Both the position numbers and the translations under genes were made by a program. Under the pieces are notes generated by a model. That model was not told the origin of the DNA and made no database searches. It saw only the letters and a program-made list of their open reading frames with translations. A DNA stretch of 64,000 bases from Peribacillus huizhouensis (lineage in GTDB: Bacteria; Bacillota; Bacilli; Bacillales; DSM-1321): NCBI RefSeq assembly GCF_014138605.1, contig NZ_JACJHX010000001.1:434001-498000 (forward strand), written 5' to 3'. This document shows, one piece after another, positions 54,450 to 64,000 of the stretch; within the stretch, counting starts at the first letter, position 1, and the number at the start of each line of letters is the position of its first letter.

Positions 54450-54497
54450 TCAGTATACTCCCTTCATTGTTTAAAAATTACTCTCGCCAGTCCTATA

Positions 54498-55436
54498 TTA
54501 TTTTCCCCAGCGCATAGCTATGGCCCCCCAAGTTAATCCGCCGCCAAAGCCGACCATGACAACTAGATCGCCGTCTTTGATTTTTCCAGCTTCAAGTTCC
54601 TCAAACAGCGCAACTGGAATTGAGGCGGAGGAAGTATTTCCATATTTTCTAATTGTAGTAGACATTTTCTCAATTGGCAGACCAAGTCTTTCTCTAGCCG
54701 CTTCCATAATTCGAATATTTGCTTGATGAGGGATTAGGAAATCTACCTCTTCTTTTGATAATCCAGCTTTATCAAGAACTGTTATACATGATTCTCCCAT
54801 TTGACGAACCGCGAACTTAAATACTTCACGACCATTCATGATAATAGTACTGCCAGTATCTTGATACAAATGATCTCCGCCTGCTCCATTTGCACCGAGT
54901 TCGAATGAAAGAATACCTCGATTGTCAGACACTTGACCAATTACTGCTGCACCTGCGCCATCACCAAATAAAACGGCCGTATTGCGATCTTCCCAGTCAG
55001 TAATTTTAGATAACTTTTCAACACCGACAACTAACACATGTTTATATGTTCCTGTTTTAACGAATTGCTCACCAGTTACCATACCATACATGAATCCAGC
55101 ACAAGCCGCACTGATATCCATTGCAGCAGCATTCGATGCGCCAAGCTTATCTTGTAACATACATGCTACAGTAGGGAACGGTCGATCTGGCGTAACAGTT
55201 GCAACTAAAATCAAATCAATATCTTTAGCGTCTATTTCCGCATCTTTGATTGCTTGTAAAGCTGCTTCATATGCCATATCTGATGTATCCATATCATCAG
55301 CAGCGATTCTTCTTTCCTCAATCCCTGTCCTAGTCTTAATCCATTCATCTGACGTTTCTACCATTTTTTCCAAATCTACATTCGTTAACACTCTATCGGG
55401 CAAATAGCGTCCAATTCCGATTATCCCTGCATTCAT
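54498..55436 (-). CDS. fabH: 3-oxoacyl-[acyl-carrier-protein] synthase III (FabH)
   Basis: Initiates fatty-acid synthesis by condensing an acyl-CoA primer with malonyl-ACP. 312 residues. Catalytic Cys in [14 protein letters not shown] near 112, His in [14 protein letters not shown] near 238, Asn in [11 protein letters not shown] near 268. N terminus [18 protein letters not shown]. In Bacillus prefers branched primers. FapR operator lies about 50 bp upstream. Confidence 0.97.
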   Translation of the reverse strand: MNAGIIGIGRYLPDRVLTNVDLEKMVETSDEWIKTRTGIEERRIAADDMDTSDMAYEAALQAIKDAEIDAKDIDLILVATVTPDRPFPTVACMLQDKLGASNAAAMDISAACAGFMYGMVTGEQFVKTGTYKHVLVVGVEKLSKITDWEDRNTAVLFGDGAGAAVIGQVSDNRGILSFELGANGAGGDHLYQDTGSTIIMNGREVFKFAVRQMGESCITVLDKAGLSKEEVDFLIPHQANIRIMEAARERLGLPIEKMSTTIRKYGNTSSASIPVALFEELEAGKIKDGDLVVMVGFGGGLTWGAIAMRWGK

Positions 55437-55484
55437 TCTGCCATCCCCTATCTATTATTAATGCATTGTTATTATCATCAATTA

Positions 55485-55501
55485 TTATTACCTGGTGCTA
55501 A
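55485..55501. promoter_or_regulatory. FapR operator of fabH-fabF
   Basis: Minus strand TTAGCACCAGGTAATAA, similar to the fabI box (TTAGTACCAGATAATAA) and to the FapR consensus. Confidence 0.75.
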
Positions 55502-55645
55502 TTTTATAATAAAGATGCTCATGTTGCAAGAGAATGAATAAAAAGAGTACAAGATTAAGATTAGAAAAAGTTTTGGACAAGAGCCTAAGCAGTGAGCCAA
55601 CCATCCCCATACAATAACATTGATGATGAAAGGAGGAATTCAAAC

Positions 55646-55882
55646 ATGACGGATCGTAATCAGTACCGTGATACAGATTTTTTCTCAAAGATGATGTTTT
55701 CAAAGAGAAAAGAACCTGAAACTGAAAAAGAATCTACTGCGGATGAAGCTACTACTAATATGGATTACATTCAATTGATGGAAAACGTGGATACTTTAAT
55801 ATCGCTCTATGAGAAATCTAAGCCTTCCCTTCAAAAATTCAATCCGCTTATCGCTCATTTTTTCAAAAATAAAGATAAATAA
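55646..55882 (+). CDS. Small charged protein in the yjzB position
   Basis: 78 residues from the ATG at 55646 after AAAGGAGG. Hydrophilic N-terminal half rich in Arg/Lys/Glu (FSKRKEPETEKESTADEA), then a helix DYIQLMENVDTLISLYEKSKPSL and a basic end HFFKNKDK. The tail from LMENVDTLISLYE resembles small YppG/YqfQ-like spore proteins, but I make no firm call. B. subtilis has yjzB (79 aa) here. Convergent with comZ over a shared terminator. Confidence 0.65.
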   Translation: MTDRNQYRDTDFFSKMMFSKRKEPETEKESTADEATTNMDYIQLMENVDTLISLYEKSKPSLQKFNPLIAHFFKNKDK

Positions 55883-55922
55883 TAAAACAGGGTGGAATAC
55901 AAAAATTCCACCCTGTTTTATT
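55881..55922. terminator. Bidirectional terminator between yjzB-like gene and comZ
   Basis: 18-bp perfect arms AATAAAACAGGGTGGAAT around ACAAAA. Confidence 0.92.
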
Positions 55923-56109
55923 ATTGCTGATTTGCTGCATCTTTTTTTCCGAGTTCATATGCTTCATTCATGACATTTTTGAAAATATCAAGAAAAGGCA
56001 TCGCCATTTCCATAGACAGTTCTACACCCGATTCTTCAAGCTTCGCTTTAGCTTCTGGGAAGTATTTCATCGCAATTGCCATAAATTCCATTGTTTTATC
56101 ATTCTGCAT
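55921..56109 (-). CDS. comZ: Competence regulator ComZ
   Basis: 62 residues: MEFMAIAMKYFPEAKAKLEESGVELSMEMAMPFLDIF then AYELGKKDA. Matches B. subtilis ComZ (63 residues), a small helical protein that lowers comG expression. GAGGAGG precedes the ATG. In B. subtilis comZ follows med; no med-like gene is found upstream here. Confidence 0.88.
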   Translation of the reverse strand: MQNDKTMEFMAIAMKYFPEAKAKLEESGVELSMEMAMPFLDIFKNVMNEAYELGKKDAANQQ

Positions 56110-56353
56110 GACTAATCCTCCTCAAAAAACACAAGACCCTTGACTGTCCTCGTACCTTTCACCAATTATCACGACTGACAAACTAACTAACAATCATTAT
56201 GGCAAAATTGTATAAAGAGAGTTTTTTCAAAGGGTAGCTTGCATTCTTACTTCATGTATTAGATATTCATATTGATTATAATACCCATACATAAGAGAAA
56301 TGAAAAGGAATTTACCTATTCTATTTATGATTTAGTCAAAATTTAATCACGAG

Positions 56354-57127
56354 TCAACGATTATGATGCAGTATCTGTAATGCAATGCCTTCTTCTGGTG
56401 TAGTATTATTGTCTATTTCAAACACATAGGTTTGATGTGCTGAAACAACTTCCGCATTTGCTTTACGTTCTTCAAGCAGTTCAGGGTGAAATAGTAGCTT
56501 AGCACATTGTGACCATTGATTTTTTAGTTTACTTCTTACAGTAATCTTTTTTTCGTTCAAGATTGTAATTTCAGGAAAACTTGCTAATAAATCATCAATG
56601 AAGATGGCATCCTTTTTGTATTCACGTTCTAACGCTTTTTCAATTTCCAAACGACTTTTTTTCTGAATACTTACCTCAAACACTGATTCTTCTTGCTGAC
56701 CTGGTCCATAAATCGTTGGTAAATAAATTACCTTCATCCAATCGGATTGTTCAACGATAGTATGGATCTTCTCCTTTTCTGCTCCCAATGGATAGAGGAG
56801 AACTACCGTTGGTTGTTTTTCGTTCGGGATCATCCCCCAATTTTGAAAAGCAAGAAGAATTTCTTCTGTCGCTTCCATTGATAAACCTACTTGTCGTTTG
56901 TTAAAATCATACAAAGAAATATAAATCGTCGTCTCATTTGATACATTTATGCCCGATAAACTGCTAGGCTTCACGAAAGTAAAATTTGCGTTTCTACCGA
57001 TTTCGAGCTCTTTCTCGTCATTTAATTCCCAATCTATACCTATCACATCATGACCAAGTTCTAACAGATGTTTTGTTAAATGAAAACCGACAAATTGATA
57101 CATGCCTATAATTATCGTTTGATCCAT
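56354..57127 (-). CDS. NAD(P)-dependent epimerase-like protein
   Basis: About 257 residues. Starts with a Rossmann turn TIIIGMYQFVGFHLTKHLLELGHDVIGID (Gly-x-x-x-x-x-Gly rather than GxxGxxG), then IYISLYDF and VIYLPTIYGPGQQEES (epimerase-like YGPxQ). The catalytic Tyr-x-x-x-Lys is not evident, so it may bind nucleotide without classical SDR chemistry. Lies in the yjaU-yjaV-med area next to comZ. Tandem ATGs at 57130/57127. Confidence 0.65.
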   Translation of the reverse strand: MDQTIIIGMYQFVGFHLTKHLLELGHDVIGIDWELNDEKELEIGRNANFTFVKPSSLSGINVSNETTIYISLYDFNKRQVGLSMEATEEILLAFQNWGMIPNEKQPTVVLLYPLGAEKEKIHTIVEQSDWMKVIYLPTIYGPGQQEESVFEVSIQKKSRLEIEKALEREYKKDAIFIDDLLASFPEITILNEKKITVRSKLKNQWSQCAKLLFHPELLEERKANAEVVSAHQTYVFEIDNNTTPEEGIALQILHHNR

Positions 57128-57219
57128 CATGTCCCCCCTAATCTAGGACTAGGTTATGACTAGAACCTTCCCTTTACACGCTGTATCGTATGCCTAATCT
57201 ATTGTAAATGGTTCTAAAT

Positions 57220-57942
57220 TCAAATTGTATCTTCATTTTTCTTAAAAAACTGTTGTATTTGATAAGGTATTTTATATCTTTTTTCAGGAAGTAAATAAAT
57301 CATCTCTAGATTTTTTCTTTTTTGTTCATTGAGTTGTTTATAATGGTTTGTCTGAGCTGTATCATTGTTACCCAAAACTCGAATAATTTTCAGAGGTGTA
57401 TGTGATGGAATTGGATGATCTGGCATAGATTCAATATATTCTTCAATCTCGTTTACGCTTCTGTCATAGGCGAATGCTACCTCTCGAAGCCACTTTTTAA
57501 AGTACAGCTTATTTTCCCTTTCTTTCAGTAATGGTGACTTTATCGATAACCAAGGATCAATTAAAACGACAGAACGAATTTTGTCATCCATTAACTCAAG
57601 AAGCTTTAATGCTACTAAACTACCTGCCCCTTCTGCTAGTATATGGATCTTATCATTTAGGATTTCACTTTTCATCATCATGAAATAAAGTTTTTCCGCT
57701 AATTCAACTGCCTTCTTGCTCCCCCAATTTGCTCCATATAGATGTGAGGAAAAGAGTGTGTAGCCAGAATCTTTTAAATGATTCAGAATACCACGTCTGC
57801 TCGGGTGTTGAAGCCAATAACTATCCCCTTCACAAACGAAGTGACCACTGTCACCAATAAGAAGAATGGAAAACCCACTTGGTCTAAATGGATAATAAAC
57901 AATACTCCACTGTCCGTCCATTTGAAAAGTACGTTGGTCCAT
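57220..57942 (-). CDS. Alpha/beta-hydrolase-like protein with altered nucleophile elbow
   Basis: 240 residues. Fold pattern: SILLIGDSGHFV strand/oxyanion region (about 25-36), HILAEGAGSLVALKLLE near 105, VVLIDPWLS near 130 and a C-terminal cap KIIRVLGNNDTAQTNHYKQL. The elbow reads A-E-G-A-G instead of G-x-S-x-G, so the Ser nucleophile is missing and hydrolase activity is doubtful. Same position as B. subtilis yjaU. Divergent from yjzD. Confidence 0.62.
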   Translation of the reverse strand: MDQRTFQMDGQWSIVYYPFRPSGFSILLIGDSGHFVCEGDSYWLQHPSRRGILNHLKDSGYTLFSSHLYGANWGSKKAVELAEKLYFMMMKSEILNDKIHILAEGAGSLVALKLLELMDDKIRSVVLIDPWLSIKSPLLKERENKLYFKKWLREVAFAYDRSVNEIEEYIESMPDHPIPSHTPLKIIRVLGNNDTAQTNHYKQLNEQKRKNLEMIYLLPEKRYKIPYQIQQFFKKNEDTI

Positions 57943-58296
57943 TTATATTACTCCTTTAAATTAATTCTTGTTATATATTATGGCTTTTCCCTTCAATTGG
58001 AAGTGTGTTATACCTATGATACCGTGTAAATCTTATTGTGTCATATAATTCTTGATGAAAAATATTTTTATCCAACGCATAACGGGCAGTAAGATCCGAA
58101 TGGTTTAACTATGCCTTTATCGATAATATCAGTCAATTCTTTATTTAATCCAAAAAACACTTGCTTCTTGATTATATTTACTAGACACATAATTTAGTTT
58201 AATGATCAAGTGCAAACAAAAAAACAAAATACCCATTTTATCGAAATCATAAATATGGTAAGATTAAAATAATGTAATAGAATGAGGTGAGTATCC
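57943..58296. other. Divergent intergenic region, nothing firm
   Basis: Upstream of both the hydrolase-like gene and yjzD. Contains CGCATAACGGGCAGTAAGAT (58077-58096), reminiscent of the family 3 left end but isolated. No ORF. Confidence 0.4.
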
Positions 58297-58485
58297 GTGC
58301 GTTACTTTATGACTTTTTTCTGGGCATTCATATTAATGCATATGCTAACATATGTTGCCGGTTCCATGATTGGTGTTGCATACAATTTTACAACTGCATC
58401 TATTTTAGGAATAGTAAGCACTATTTTGATTTTGATTGTACCTGCTATCCTTCCTAATGATTCAGTTGAAAAGACAAGCCACTAA
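58297..58485 (+). CDS. yjzD: YjzD family (DUF2929) membrane protein
   Basis: 62 residues, two membrane spans (3-25 and 34-52) and a short polar tail NDSVEKTSH. MRYFMTFFWAFILMHMLTYVAGSM fits DUF2929. GTG at 58297 follows GAGGTGAG. Same neighbourhood as in B. subtilis. Function unknown. Confidence 0.82.
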   Translation: MRYFMTFFWAFILMHMLTYVAGSMIGVAYNFTTASILGIVSTILILIVPAILPNDSVEKTSH

Positions 58486-58502
58486 TTTAAACATGAAGCA
58501 CG

Positions 58503-58532
58503 TAAAAGAGGCTGACAATTGTCAGCCTCTTT
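58503..58532. terminator. Bidirectional terminator between yjzD and clpB
   Basis: AAAAGAGGCTGACAATTGTCAGCCTCTTTT, a perfect palindrome (15-bp arms). Confidence 0.9.
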
Positions 58533-58580
58533 TCAAATTCCCCCAAAGTTTTAGTGCTTGTTAATTTTTGAAGTTCCACT

Positions 58581-61175
58581 TTATACAAGCAAAATCTTCT
58601 CCCCGTCATAATCAAATACAATTTGCTGTTCGTTTGATACGTTACCTGCAATAATCTCTCTTGCAAGCTTTGTTTCAATTTGTTTTTGGATAAATCGTTT
58701 AAGTGGTCGTGCTCCATATACAGGATCATACCCTTGATCGGCAATGAATTCCTTGGCTTCATCTGTGATCTTGAGCGTTAAATGCTGATCCTCAATGCGT
58801 TCCTGAAGTTGAAAGACCATTTTATCAACAATTTTTCCAATATCAGATTTCGATAAGGGCTTAAATAAAATAATATCATCGACACGATTTAAGAATTCAG
58901 GCCGGAAATGGCTACGCAGCTCATTCATCACTTGTTCTTTCACCGTTTCTTCTATTGTACCTTGACGATTATCAGACTGTAATAAATAATGCGAGCCGAT
59001 ATTTGATGTCATAATGATGACTGTGTTCTTACAATCAATCGTTCTGCCTTGTGAATCTGTAATTCTGCCATCATCAAGCATTTGTAAAAGGATATTAAAA
59101 ACGTCTGGATGCGCTTTTTCAATTTCATCAAGCAAAATGACAGAATATGGCTTACGGCGAATTGCTTCGGTGAGCTGTCCCCCTTCTTCAAATCCCACAT
59201 AGCCTGGAGGTGCCCCGATTAATCGGGAAACTGAATGTTTTTCCATATACTCAGACATATCGATTCGGATCATCTGGTTTTCACTATCAAACAAAGTTTC
59301 TGCTAGCGCCTTTACCAACTCCGTTTTTCCTACGCCTGTTGGACCTAAAAAGATAAAAGAACCAATTGGTCGATTGGGATCTTTTATGCCAGCTCTTGCT
59401 CTGATAACTGCATCTGAAACAAGTTCGATTGCATCTTCCTGCCCAATCACTCGCTCACTCAGAATGTTCGGTAGTCGTAGCAGTTTTTCTCTTTCCCCCT
59501 CCACTAATTTCGTAACAGGAATACCTGTCCATCGTGCAACGATTGAGGCAATTTCCTCTTCGGTTACTTCTTCACGCAATAAACGGTTGTCATGTTTATC
59601 TTCTTCTAGATTGGCAACAAGTGATGCCAATTCTTTCTCCTTTTGTGGAATTAAGCCATGGCGCAATTCGGCAGCTCTATTTAAGTCATATTCATTTTCC
59701 GCTTGTTCTAAATCACGGCGAAGTTTTTCCAATTGTTCACGATGCTCAGACACCTGCTGTAAGGATGATTTCTCCATTTGCCATTGTGCCTTCATTGCGT
59801 TTGCCTGATCACGTTGTTCGGATAATTCTTTTTGTAAAATGGCTAATCTGTTTTTGCTAGGTTCATCACTTTCATTTCGTAGTGCCGCTTCTTCAATTTC
59901 AAGTTGCATGACTTTTCGGGTAATCTCATCTAGCTCAGTCGGCATTGAATCAATTTCAGTCCGAATCATGGCACAGGCTTCATCTACTAGATCAATCGCC
60001 TTATCAGGTAAAAATCGGTCAGTAATATAGCGATTAGAAAGGATAGATGCTGCTACAATGGCACGATCATGAATCCTAACACCATGGTGGATTTCAAACC
60101 GTTCTTTCAATCCCCTAAGAATTGATATCGTATCCTCAACATCTGGTTCCGAAACAAGAACCTGTTGGAACCTTCTTTCAAGTGCGGGGTCTTTTTCAAT
60201 ATAATTCCTGTATTCATCTAGTGTCGTTGCACCGATACAATGCAATTCTCCTCGAGCGAGCATCGGTTTTAGCATATTCCCGGCATCAAGTGCGCCATCA
60301 GTTCTACCTGCACCAACAATTGTATGGATTTCATCAATAAATAGCAGGATTTTCCCATCACTCTTTTTGACTTCGTGAAGAACTGCTTTTAAGCGTTCCT
60401 CAAATTCACCACGGAATTTTGCTCCAGCAACCAGTGCACTCATATCGAGCGAGAATACTGTTTTGTCTTTCAATCCTTCTGGTACGTCTTTCCGAACTAT
60501 TCTTTGTGCAAGACCTTCGACAATCGCAGTTTTCCCAACACCCGGTTCTCCAATAAGTACTGGGTTATTTTTTGTTTTTCTTGAAAGTATACGAATGACA
60601 TTTCGAATTTCTGAATCTCGTCCAATGATAGGATCGACTTTCCCCGATCTTACTTCTGCCACGAGATCCCTGCCATATTTCTTTAATACTTCATAAGTGC
60701 TTTCAGGATTTTGGCTAGTCACTCTTTGATTCCCCCTAATCTCCTTGATGATGTGTAATGCAATCTGATAATTTACATTAAATGGTGAAAATAGCCTCTT
60801 AGTAGAATGGCTATTCTCTTTAAGAATTGCCAGTATGATATGCTCGACAGACAAATATTCATCAGAAAAACGGTCCTTTTCAGACTCTGCCACTTCTAAA
60901 GTCTTCAGTAGCGATGGCGCTAGATAGACTCCTTTTTCTTCAGTATTCCCTGTAACTTGCGGTAATTTGTTTAGCTCATCTAAAAGCGATGCTTTATATG
61001 GATTGATCGGTTGACCACTCTCTGAAAGAATTCTCATTAACATGCTTTCATCTTGATTAAAAAGAGCTAATAAAACATGTAGCTCATTCAATTCCTGATT
61101 ATTTCGGGAAAAAGCATAATCTTGACTTGTTATAAAGGCCTGCTGCAACTTCTCTGTCATTTTTTCCATATCCAT
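58581..61175 (-). CDS. clpB: ATP-dependent disaggregase ClpB
   Basis: Hsp100 hexameric unfoldase that rescues aggregates with DnaK. 864 residues. Clp N domains 1-145, AAA1 with Walker [18 protein letters not shown] near 203, coiled-coil middle domain about 410-525 ([20 protein letters not shown]), AAA2 with [18 protein letters not shown] near 605 and sensor-2 [10 protein letters not shown] at the C terminus. The middle domain is long as in ClpB, not ClpC. B. subtilis lacks clpB. CtsR operator upstream. Confidence 0.97.
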   Translation of the reverse strand: MDMEKMTEKLQQAFITSQDYAFSRNNQELNELHVLLALFNQDESMLMRILSESGQPINPYKASLLDELNKLPQVTGNTEEKGVYLAPSLLKTLEVAESEKDRFSDEYLSVEHIILAILKENSHSTKRLFSPFNVNYQIALHIIKEIRGNQRVTSQNPESTYEVLKKYGRDLVAEVRSGKVDPIIGRDSEIRNVIRILSRKTKNNPVLIGEPGVGKTAIVEGLAQRIVRKDVPEGLKDKTVFSLDMSALVAGAKFRGEFEERLKAVLHEVKKSDGKILLFIDEIHTIVGAGRTDGALDAGNMLKPMLARGELHCIGATTLDEYRNYIEKDPALERRFQQVLVSEPDVEDTISILRGLKERFEIHHGVRIHDRAIVAASILSNRYITDRFLPDKAIDLVDEACAMIRTEIDSMPTELDEITRKVMQLEIEEAALRNESDEPSKNRLAILQKELSEQRDQANAMKAQWQMEKSSLQQVSEHREQLEKLRRDLEQAENEYDLNRAAELRHGLIPQKEKELASLVANLEEDKHDNRLLREEVTEEEIASIVARWTGIPVTKLVEGEREKLLRLPNILSERVIGQEDAIELVSDAVIRARAGIKDPNRPIGSFIFLGPTGVGKTELVKALAETLFDSENQMIRIDMSEYMEKHSVSRLIGAPPGYVGFEEGGQLTEAIRRKPYSVILLDEIEKAHPDVFNILLQMLDDGRITDSQGRTIDCKNTVIIMTSNIGSHYLLQSDNRQGTIEETVKEQVMNELRSHFRPEFLNRVDDIILFKPLSKSDIGKIVDKMVFQLQERIEDQHLTLKITDEAKEFIADQGYDPVYGARPLKRFIQKQIETKLAREIIAGNVSNEQQIVFDYDGEKILLV

Positions 61176-61214
61176 AAGAATCCCTCCAACATTAAGCTAG
61201 ATGACATTTTTAAA

Positions 61215-61231
61215 TTTGACCTTATTTGACC
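61215..61231 (-). promoter_or_regulatory. CtsR operator of clpB
   Basis: Minus strand GGTCAAATAAGGTCAAA, an exact direct heptanucleotide repeat of the CtsR consensus RGTCAAANANRGTCAAA, 40 bp upstream of clpB. Confidence 0.92.
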
Positions 61232-61402
61232 TTTAATTTTATTATAAAATAAAACTCAATAAAGTAAAGGAAGAACCCTTATAGGGCGTGTTCAAAAGAA
61301 GAGGAAAAAAAGAGCCTAGAAGTTAGAGGAGCGAAAGTCTCTAATTTTTCGCGTATACAGTACATGAGGACCAGTCTTTTTGAAAAAACTTATTATATGA
61401 AT

Positions 61403-61456
61403 ATATAGTGAAACTTCAATCGGTGGGAGTTTTACTGCCTGTTAATACGGGATAAA
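61403..61456 (-). repeat. Structured element (family 3), minimal copy
   Basis: Only the two ends remain: GTGAAACTTCAATCGGTGGG joined to AGTTTTACTGCCTGTTAATACGGG. Shows that the two ends stay together after internal deletion. Confidence 0.6.
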
Positions 61457-61551
61457 AGTAAAGGGCCAGACTCTCCACTACGATTACAGTAAATGCTTGT
61501 TTAAAACATGCATTTACTATATGTCTTAGTATGAGTTCCGACCCAATTATA
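61457..61551. terminator. Long stem-loop of the GGGCCAGAC family downstream of yjzC
   Basis: AAAGGGCCAGACTC pairs with GAGTTCCGACCC; inner perfect stem AGTAAATGC ... GCATTTACT around TTGTTTTAAAACA. Lies just past the yjzC stop (minus strand). Confidence 0.55.
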
Positions 61552-61561
61552 CTTGATTTGA

Positions 61562-61741
61562 TTAAGGCTTACGCTGATACGTCCAAACCCGATTATGATT
61601 CGAGTTTTCAGGAAACGCGTCTCCTGCTCTCAATTTCACTTTTTTTGGATTAATTACTGAGCTGCCTGTTTCACCTTCTTCAATATAAACCCCGTTATTC
61701 GGCGCTTTTTGGCCAAATTTAAATTGATGATTTTGACCCAT
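61562..61741 (-). CDS. yjzC: YjzC family protein
   Basis: 59 residues: MGQNHQFKFGQKAPNNG, then EEGETGSSVINPKKVKLRAG and FPENSNHNRVWTYQRKP. A small soluble basic protein of the YjzC family (next to argF in B. subtilis). Start ATG at 61741 after AAAAAGGAG; 20 additional codons upstream are not conserved. Function unknown. Confidence 0.87.
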   Translation of the reverse strand: MGQNHQFKFGQKAPNNGVYIEEGETGSSVINPKKVKLRAGDAFPENSNHNRVWTYQRKP

Positions 61742-61832
61742 GATCATCACACTCCTTTTTCTGATTGCTCTAGTAGTGTTTCCAAAAAAGTGTGTGACCA
61801 TCTATGGTTATTTTTAGAAAATGGTTCGCAAA

Positions 61833-62786
61833 TTATTGAAGTAAATCGACCAAAATCGCTTTTTGCGCATGTAGTCGATTACCTGCTTGATGAAAAACTA
61901 CAGAATTTGGTCCATCAATGATTTCAGCTGTCACTTCTTCCTCACGGTGAGCAGGTAGGCAATGCATAAAAATATAGTCCTCTTTTGCATGTTTAACTAA
62001 CTCTGCATTTATTTGATACTTTTTAAATGCTTCTAGTCGCACAGCATTTTCAGCTTCTTGCCCCATAGATGTCCAAACATCTGCATAAACAATATCAGCA
62101 CCTTCAATTGCTTCAATTGGAGAATGTGTCACTACAATTTCAGACCCTTGTTGCTTAGCCTCTTTTTTCGCGTATTCAATAATCTCTTTATTCGGCTCGT
62201 ATCCAGGTGGACAAGCTATGGAAAAATCAATTCCAGTTTTTGCACAGGCTATCATTAAAGAATGTACGACATTATTTCCATCGCCGATATACGCCATCTT
62301 CAGGCCTGCAAGCTTTCCTTTTACTTCTTGAATTGTTAATAAATCTGCTAAAGCCTGACAAGGATGGAACATATCCGTTAAACCATTAATAACCGGAATG
62401 GTTGCAGCATTTGCCAACTCTTCAATCTTTTCATGACCGAATGTTCGTATCATAATTCCATCAACAAATTGGGATAAGACTTTTGCTGTATCCGAAACTG
62501 TCTCCCCACGACCTATTTGAATATCATTACTGCTTAAAAATAAACCATGACCACCAAGTTGTAGCATACCAACTTCAAATGATACTCTTGTCCTTGTCGA
62601 TGATTTTTCAAAAATCATCCCTAATGTTTTTCCTTTTAAAGGATAGTATTCATCACCCGCTGCCCATTTTTCCTTAATAGTACTAGCTAAGTTAAGCAGT
62701 TCAAGTATTGAATCGGGAGACACGTTAGCTAATGTAAGAAAATCCTTTTGCTGAATGATTTTCCCTTTCTTGATTATTGTACTCAT
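61833..62786 (-). CDS. argF: Ornithine carbamoyltransferase
   Basis: Makes citrulline from ornithine and carbamoyl phosphate in arginine biosynthesis. 317 residues. Carbamoyl-phosphate motif [15 protein letters not shown] near 59, [12 protein letters not shown] near 138 (HPxQ), ornithine motif YADVWTSMG near 228 and [11 protein letters not shown] near 272. Overlaps the carB stop by 4 bp (ATGA); end of the arg-car operon. Confidence 0.97.
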   Translation of the reverse strand: MSTIIKKGKIIQQKDFLTLANVSPDSILELLNLASTIKEKWAAGDEYYPLKGKTLGMIFEKSSTRTRVSFEVGMLQLGGHGLFLSSNDIQIGRGETVSDTAKVLSQFVDGIMIRTFGHEKIEELANAATIPVINGLTDMFHPCQALADLLTIQEVKGKLAGLKMAYIGDGNNVVHSLMIACAKTGIDFSIACPPGYEPNKEIIEYAKKEAKQQGSEIVVTHSPIEAIEGADIVYADVWTSMGQEAENAVRLEAFKKYQINAELVKHAKEDYIFMHCLPAHREEEVTAEIIDGPNSVVFHQAGNRLHAQKAILVDLLQ

Positions 62787-64000
62787 GCATGTGTCACTCC
62801 TTTTTTATTTAAGTGAAGCCAATGTTGTAATGATGCGATTTTTATCTCTTTTTCAGTCAGCGATTGTAAGTATGCAAGGAAAGTTTCTTCTTCAGAAAAA
62901 GCGAGTATACGGTATTTTGCTGCTAATAATCGTAATTGCTGATCTTCCGCAGATTTTCCATACGATAATACTGCCGCTCCCTTACCTTCTTTAAGCCATG
63001 ATTCGAAATGACCATCCGCAATTACCAAACCTGCATCCATCACACGATTTAACATTTTCTTACTAAGATGGATTGTTGAGGAAATGAATAAACCGTTTTT
63101 ATTCAAGTCTCGTTGGCCATGATAAACTTTCGCTAGTGCTTCATTGACTGTTTCCGCAATAGCAATCCCTTCACCAGTCGATTTCATTTCTGGTCCGACT
63201 TTCGAATCGAGTCCACTTAGAGCAAATGTTGAAAATACTGGGTATTTAATTGCCGAAAACGAAAAATCATCTTCTAGACCCGTTTTTCCTAGTAAATTCG
63301 ACAAAGAATATTTCCCAAGCAATATTTTTGTCGCTACTTGTACAAGTGGAACACCGCTAATTTTACTAATTAAAGGGATTGTTCGACTTGCACGAGGATT
63401 TACTTCAAGCACATAAACTTTATGACCTTGGATAACGAATTGAATATTCATTAGTCCTTTATAGCCAAGCTCTACTACAATTTTCTTCGCATATTCAACC
63501 ATTTTTTCTTTCAGTTCTGTTGAAATAGTAGTACTTGGAAAAATAGCGAGGCTGTCTCCGGAATGGACGCCGGCCTTTTCAATATGTTCTGCAACTAAAG
63601 GAATATAGACATTACTTCCATCCGCAATTAAATCAATCTCTGCTTCTTGACCAGCAATATAAGAATCAATGAGGACAGGGTAAACAAGAGTTGAGCCATT
63701 GTTCAAACGGTTATTTAAACTTTGAAGATCTTGAATGATCTCCATTCCTTGACCGCCAATTACATAGGAAGGTCGTAATAAAACAGGAAAGCCTATTTGT
63801 TCTGCTTGCTTCAGTAATTCTTGGGCGTTATTTGCCATTTCACCAGGAACGTGAGGAATATCAAGCTTTTGCAATAATGTATAAAATCGATCACGATCTT
63901 CTAATTGGTCAACAATATCAAAAGATGTTCCTAATAAATTAATACCATACTCCTCAAGTCCTTTTGCAAGATTAATTGCCGTTTGACCACCAAATTGAAC
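62783..64000 (-). CDS. carB: Carbamoyl-phosphate synthase large chain, C-terminal part (runs off window)
   Basis: 405 C-terminal residues. First residues [20 protein letters not shown] belong to the second ATP-grasp half, followed by [13 protein letters not shown] (ATP loop), [15 protein letters not shown] (metal-binding motif) and the C-terminal MGS-like region, which is shorter than in E. coli. With argF directly downstream and overlapping, this is the arginine-specific CarB. The open frame continues to the window end; the M-start at 63874 is internal. Confidence 0.93.
   Translation of the reverse strand, partial: VQFGGQTAINLAKGLEEYGINLLGTSFDIVDQLEDRDRFYTLLQKLDIPHVPGEMANNAQELLKQAEQIGFPVLLRPSYVIGGQGMEIIQDLQSLNNRLNNGSTLVYPVLIDSYIAGQEAEIDLIADGSNVYIPLVAEHIEKAGVHSGDSLAIFPSTTISTELKEKMVEYAKKIVVELGYKGLMNIQFVIQGHKVYVLEVNPRASRTIPLISKISGVPLVQVATKILLGKYSLSNLLGKTGLEDDFSFSAIKYPVFSTFALSGLDSKVGPEMKSTGEGIAIAETVNEALAKVYHGQRDLNKNGLFISSTIHLSKKMLNRVMDAGLVIADGHFESWLKEGKGAAVLSYGKSAEDQQLRLLAAKYRILAFSEEETFLAYLQSLTEKEIKIASLQHWLHLNKKGVTHA

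Noticed and set aside
58077..58096. CGCATAACGGGCAGTAAGAT as a further copy of the structured element
   Set aside because: Only about 20 bp match one end; the other end and hairpin are absent, so chance similarity is possible.

Overview
The window is a low-GC Firmicute chromosome segment. Gene content and order closely follow the yja-yjb-yjc part of the Bacillus subtilis chromosome (carB-argF, yjzC, yjzD, comZ, fabH-fabF, yjaZ, yjbA, trpS, opp, spx, mecA, coiA, pepF, yjbH-yjbI, SLT transglycosylase, yjbK, yjbL, sasB-nadK-rluD, prpE, fabI, cotO, yjcA, spoVIF, yjcD, cotX, yjcF-yjcG-yjcH). The organism is therefore a spore-forming Bacillaceae member. It is not B. subtilis itself: clpB is present, a second spoVA operon sits inside the cot/yjc block, and several intergenic repeat families recur. 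No prophage, CRISPR array or intact transposase gene was seen.

Layout. 1-9.3 kb holds a rocA fragment, an acetyltransferase, cdd, the NO-detoxification pair hmp/nsrR (divergent), a DMT exporter, glpK and an NADH oxidase under two Rex-type operators. 9.4-12.9 kb holds a low-complexity Asp/Arg/His/Cys-rich gene with a SigK-like promoter, the nagA-nagB-nagR operon with a NagR-type operator, and tRNA-Val(GAC). 13.3-24.5 kb is dominated by sporulation: CotX-like and CotW-like coat genes, the helicase YjcD, spoVIF, a YjcZ-family micro-gene, a yhcN-spoVAC-spoVAD-spoVAEb operon, a 31-codon SigK-type micro-gene, yjcA, cotO and a cotO-like paralogue. 24.8-34.3 kb holds fabI (FapR site), a CDF metal exporter, mgtE, prpE, the rluD-nadK-sasB operon, yjbL, a CYTH phosphatase and a lytic transglycosylase. 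34.4-48.8 kb holds stress and competence control (yjbI-yjbH, pepF, coiA, mecA, spx) and oppABCDF. 49-64 kb holds trpS, yjbA, yjaZ, fabF-fabH (FapR site), comZ, two genes in the yjaU/yjaV position, yjzD, clpB (CtsR site), yjzC, argF and the 3' half of carB.

How the genes work together. YjbH (ClpXP adaptor), its target Spx, MecA (ClpC adaptor) and ClpB form a proteolysis and disulfide-stress set; MecA, CoiA, ComZ and Opp link to competence. FabI, FabH and FabF share FapR-type operators. Five promoters match the SigK consensus AC-N16/17-CATANNNTA and belong to spore-layer genes.

The most unusual material is intergenic. (i) A structured element family (fullest copy 36097-36541, four shorter copies) has nested helices, and the paired arms co-vary between copies. 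It looks like a solitary structured RNA or an IS200/IS605-derived element. (ii) A roughly 145-bp module with a hairpin, promoter and Rex operator is duplicated on both sides of that element. (iii) Two MITE-like families are present, one inserted inside the other at about 37.0-37.3 kb. (iv) A family of long GGGTCAGACC-type stem-loops includes one between oppA and oppB. All functional statements come from reading the sequence; no database searches were run.
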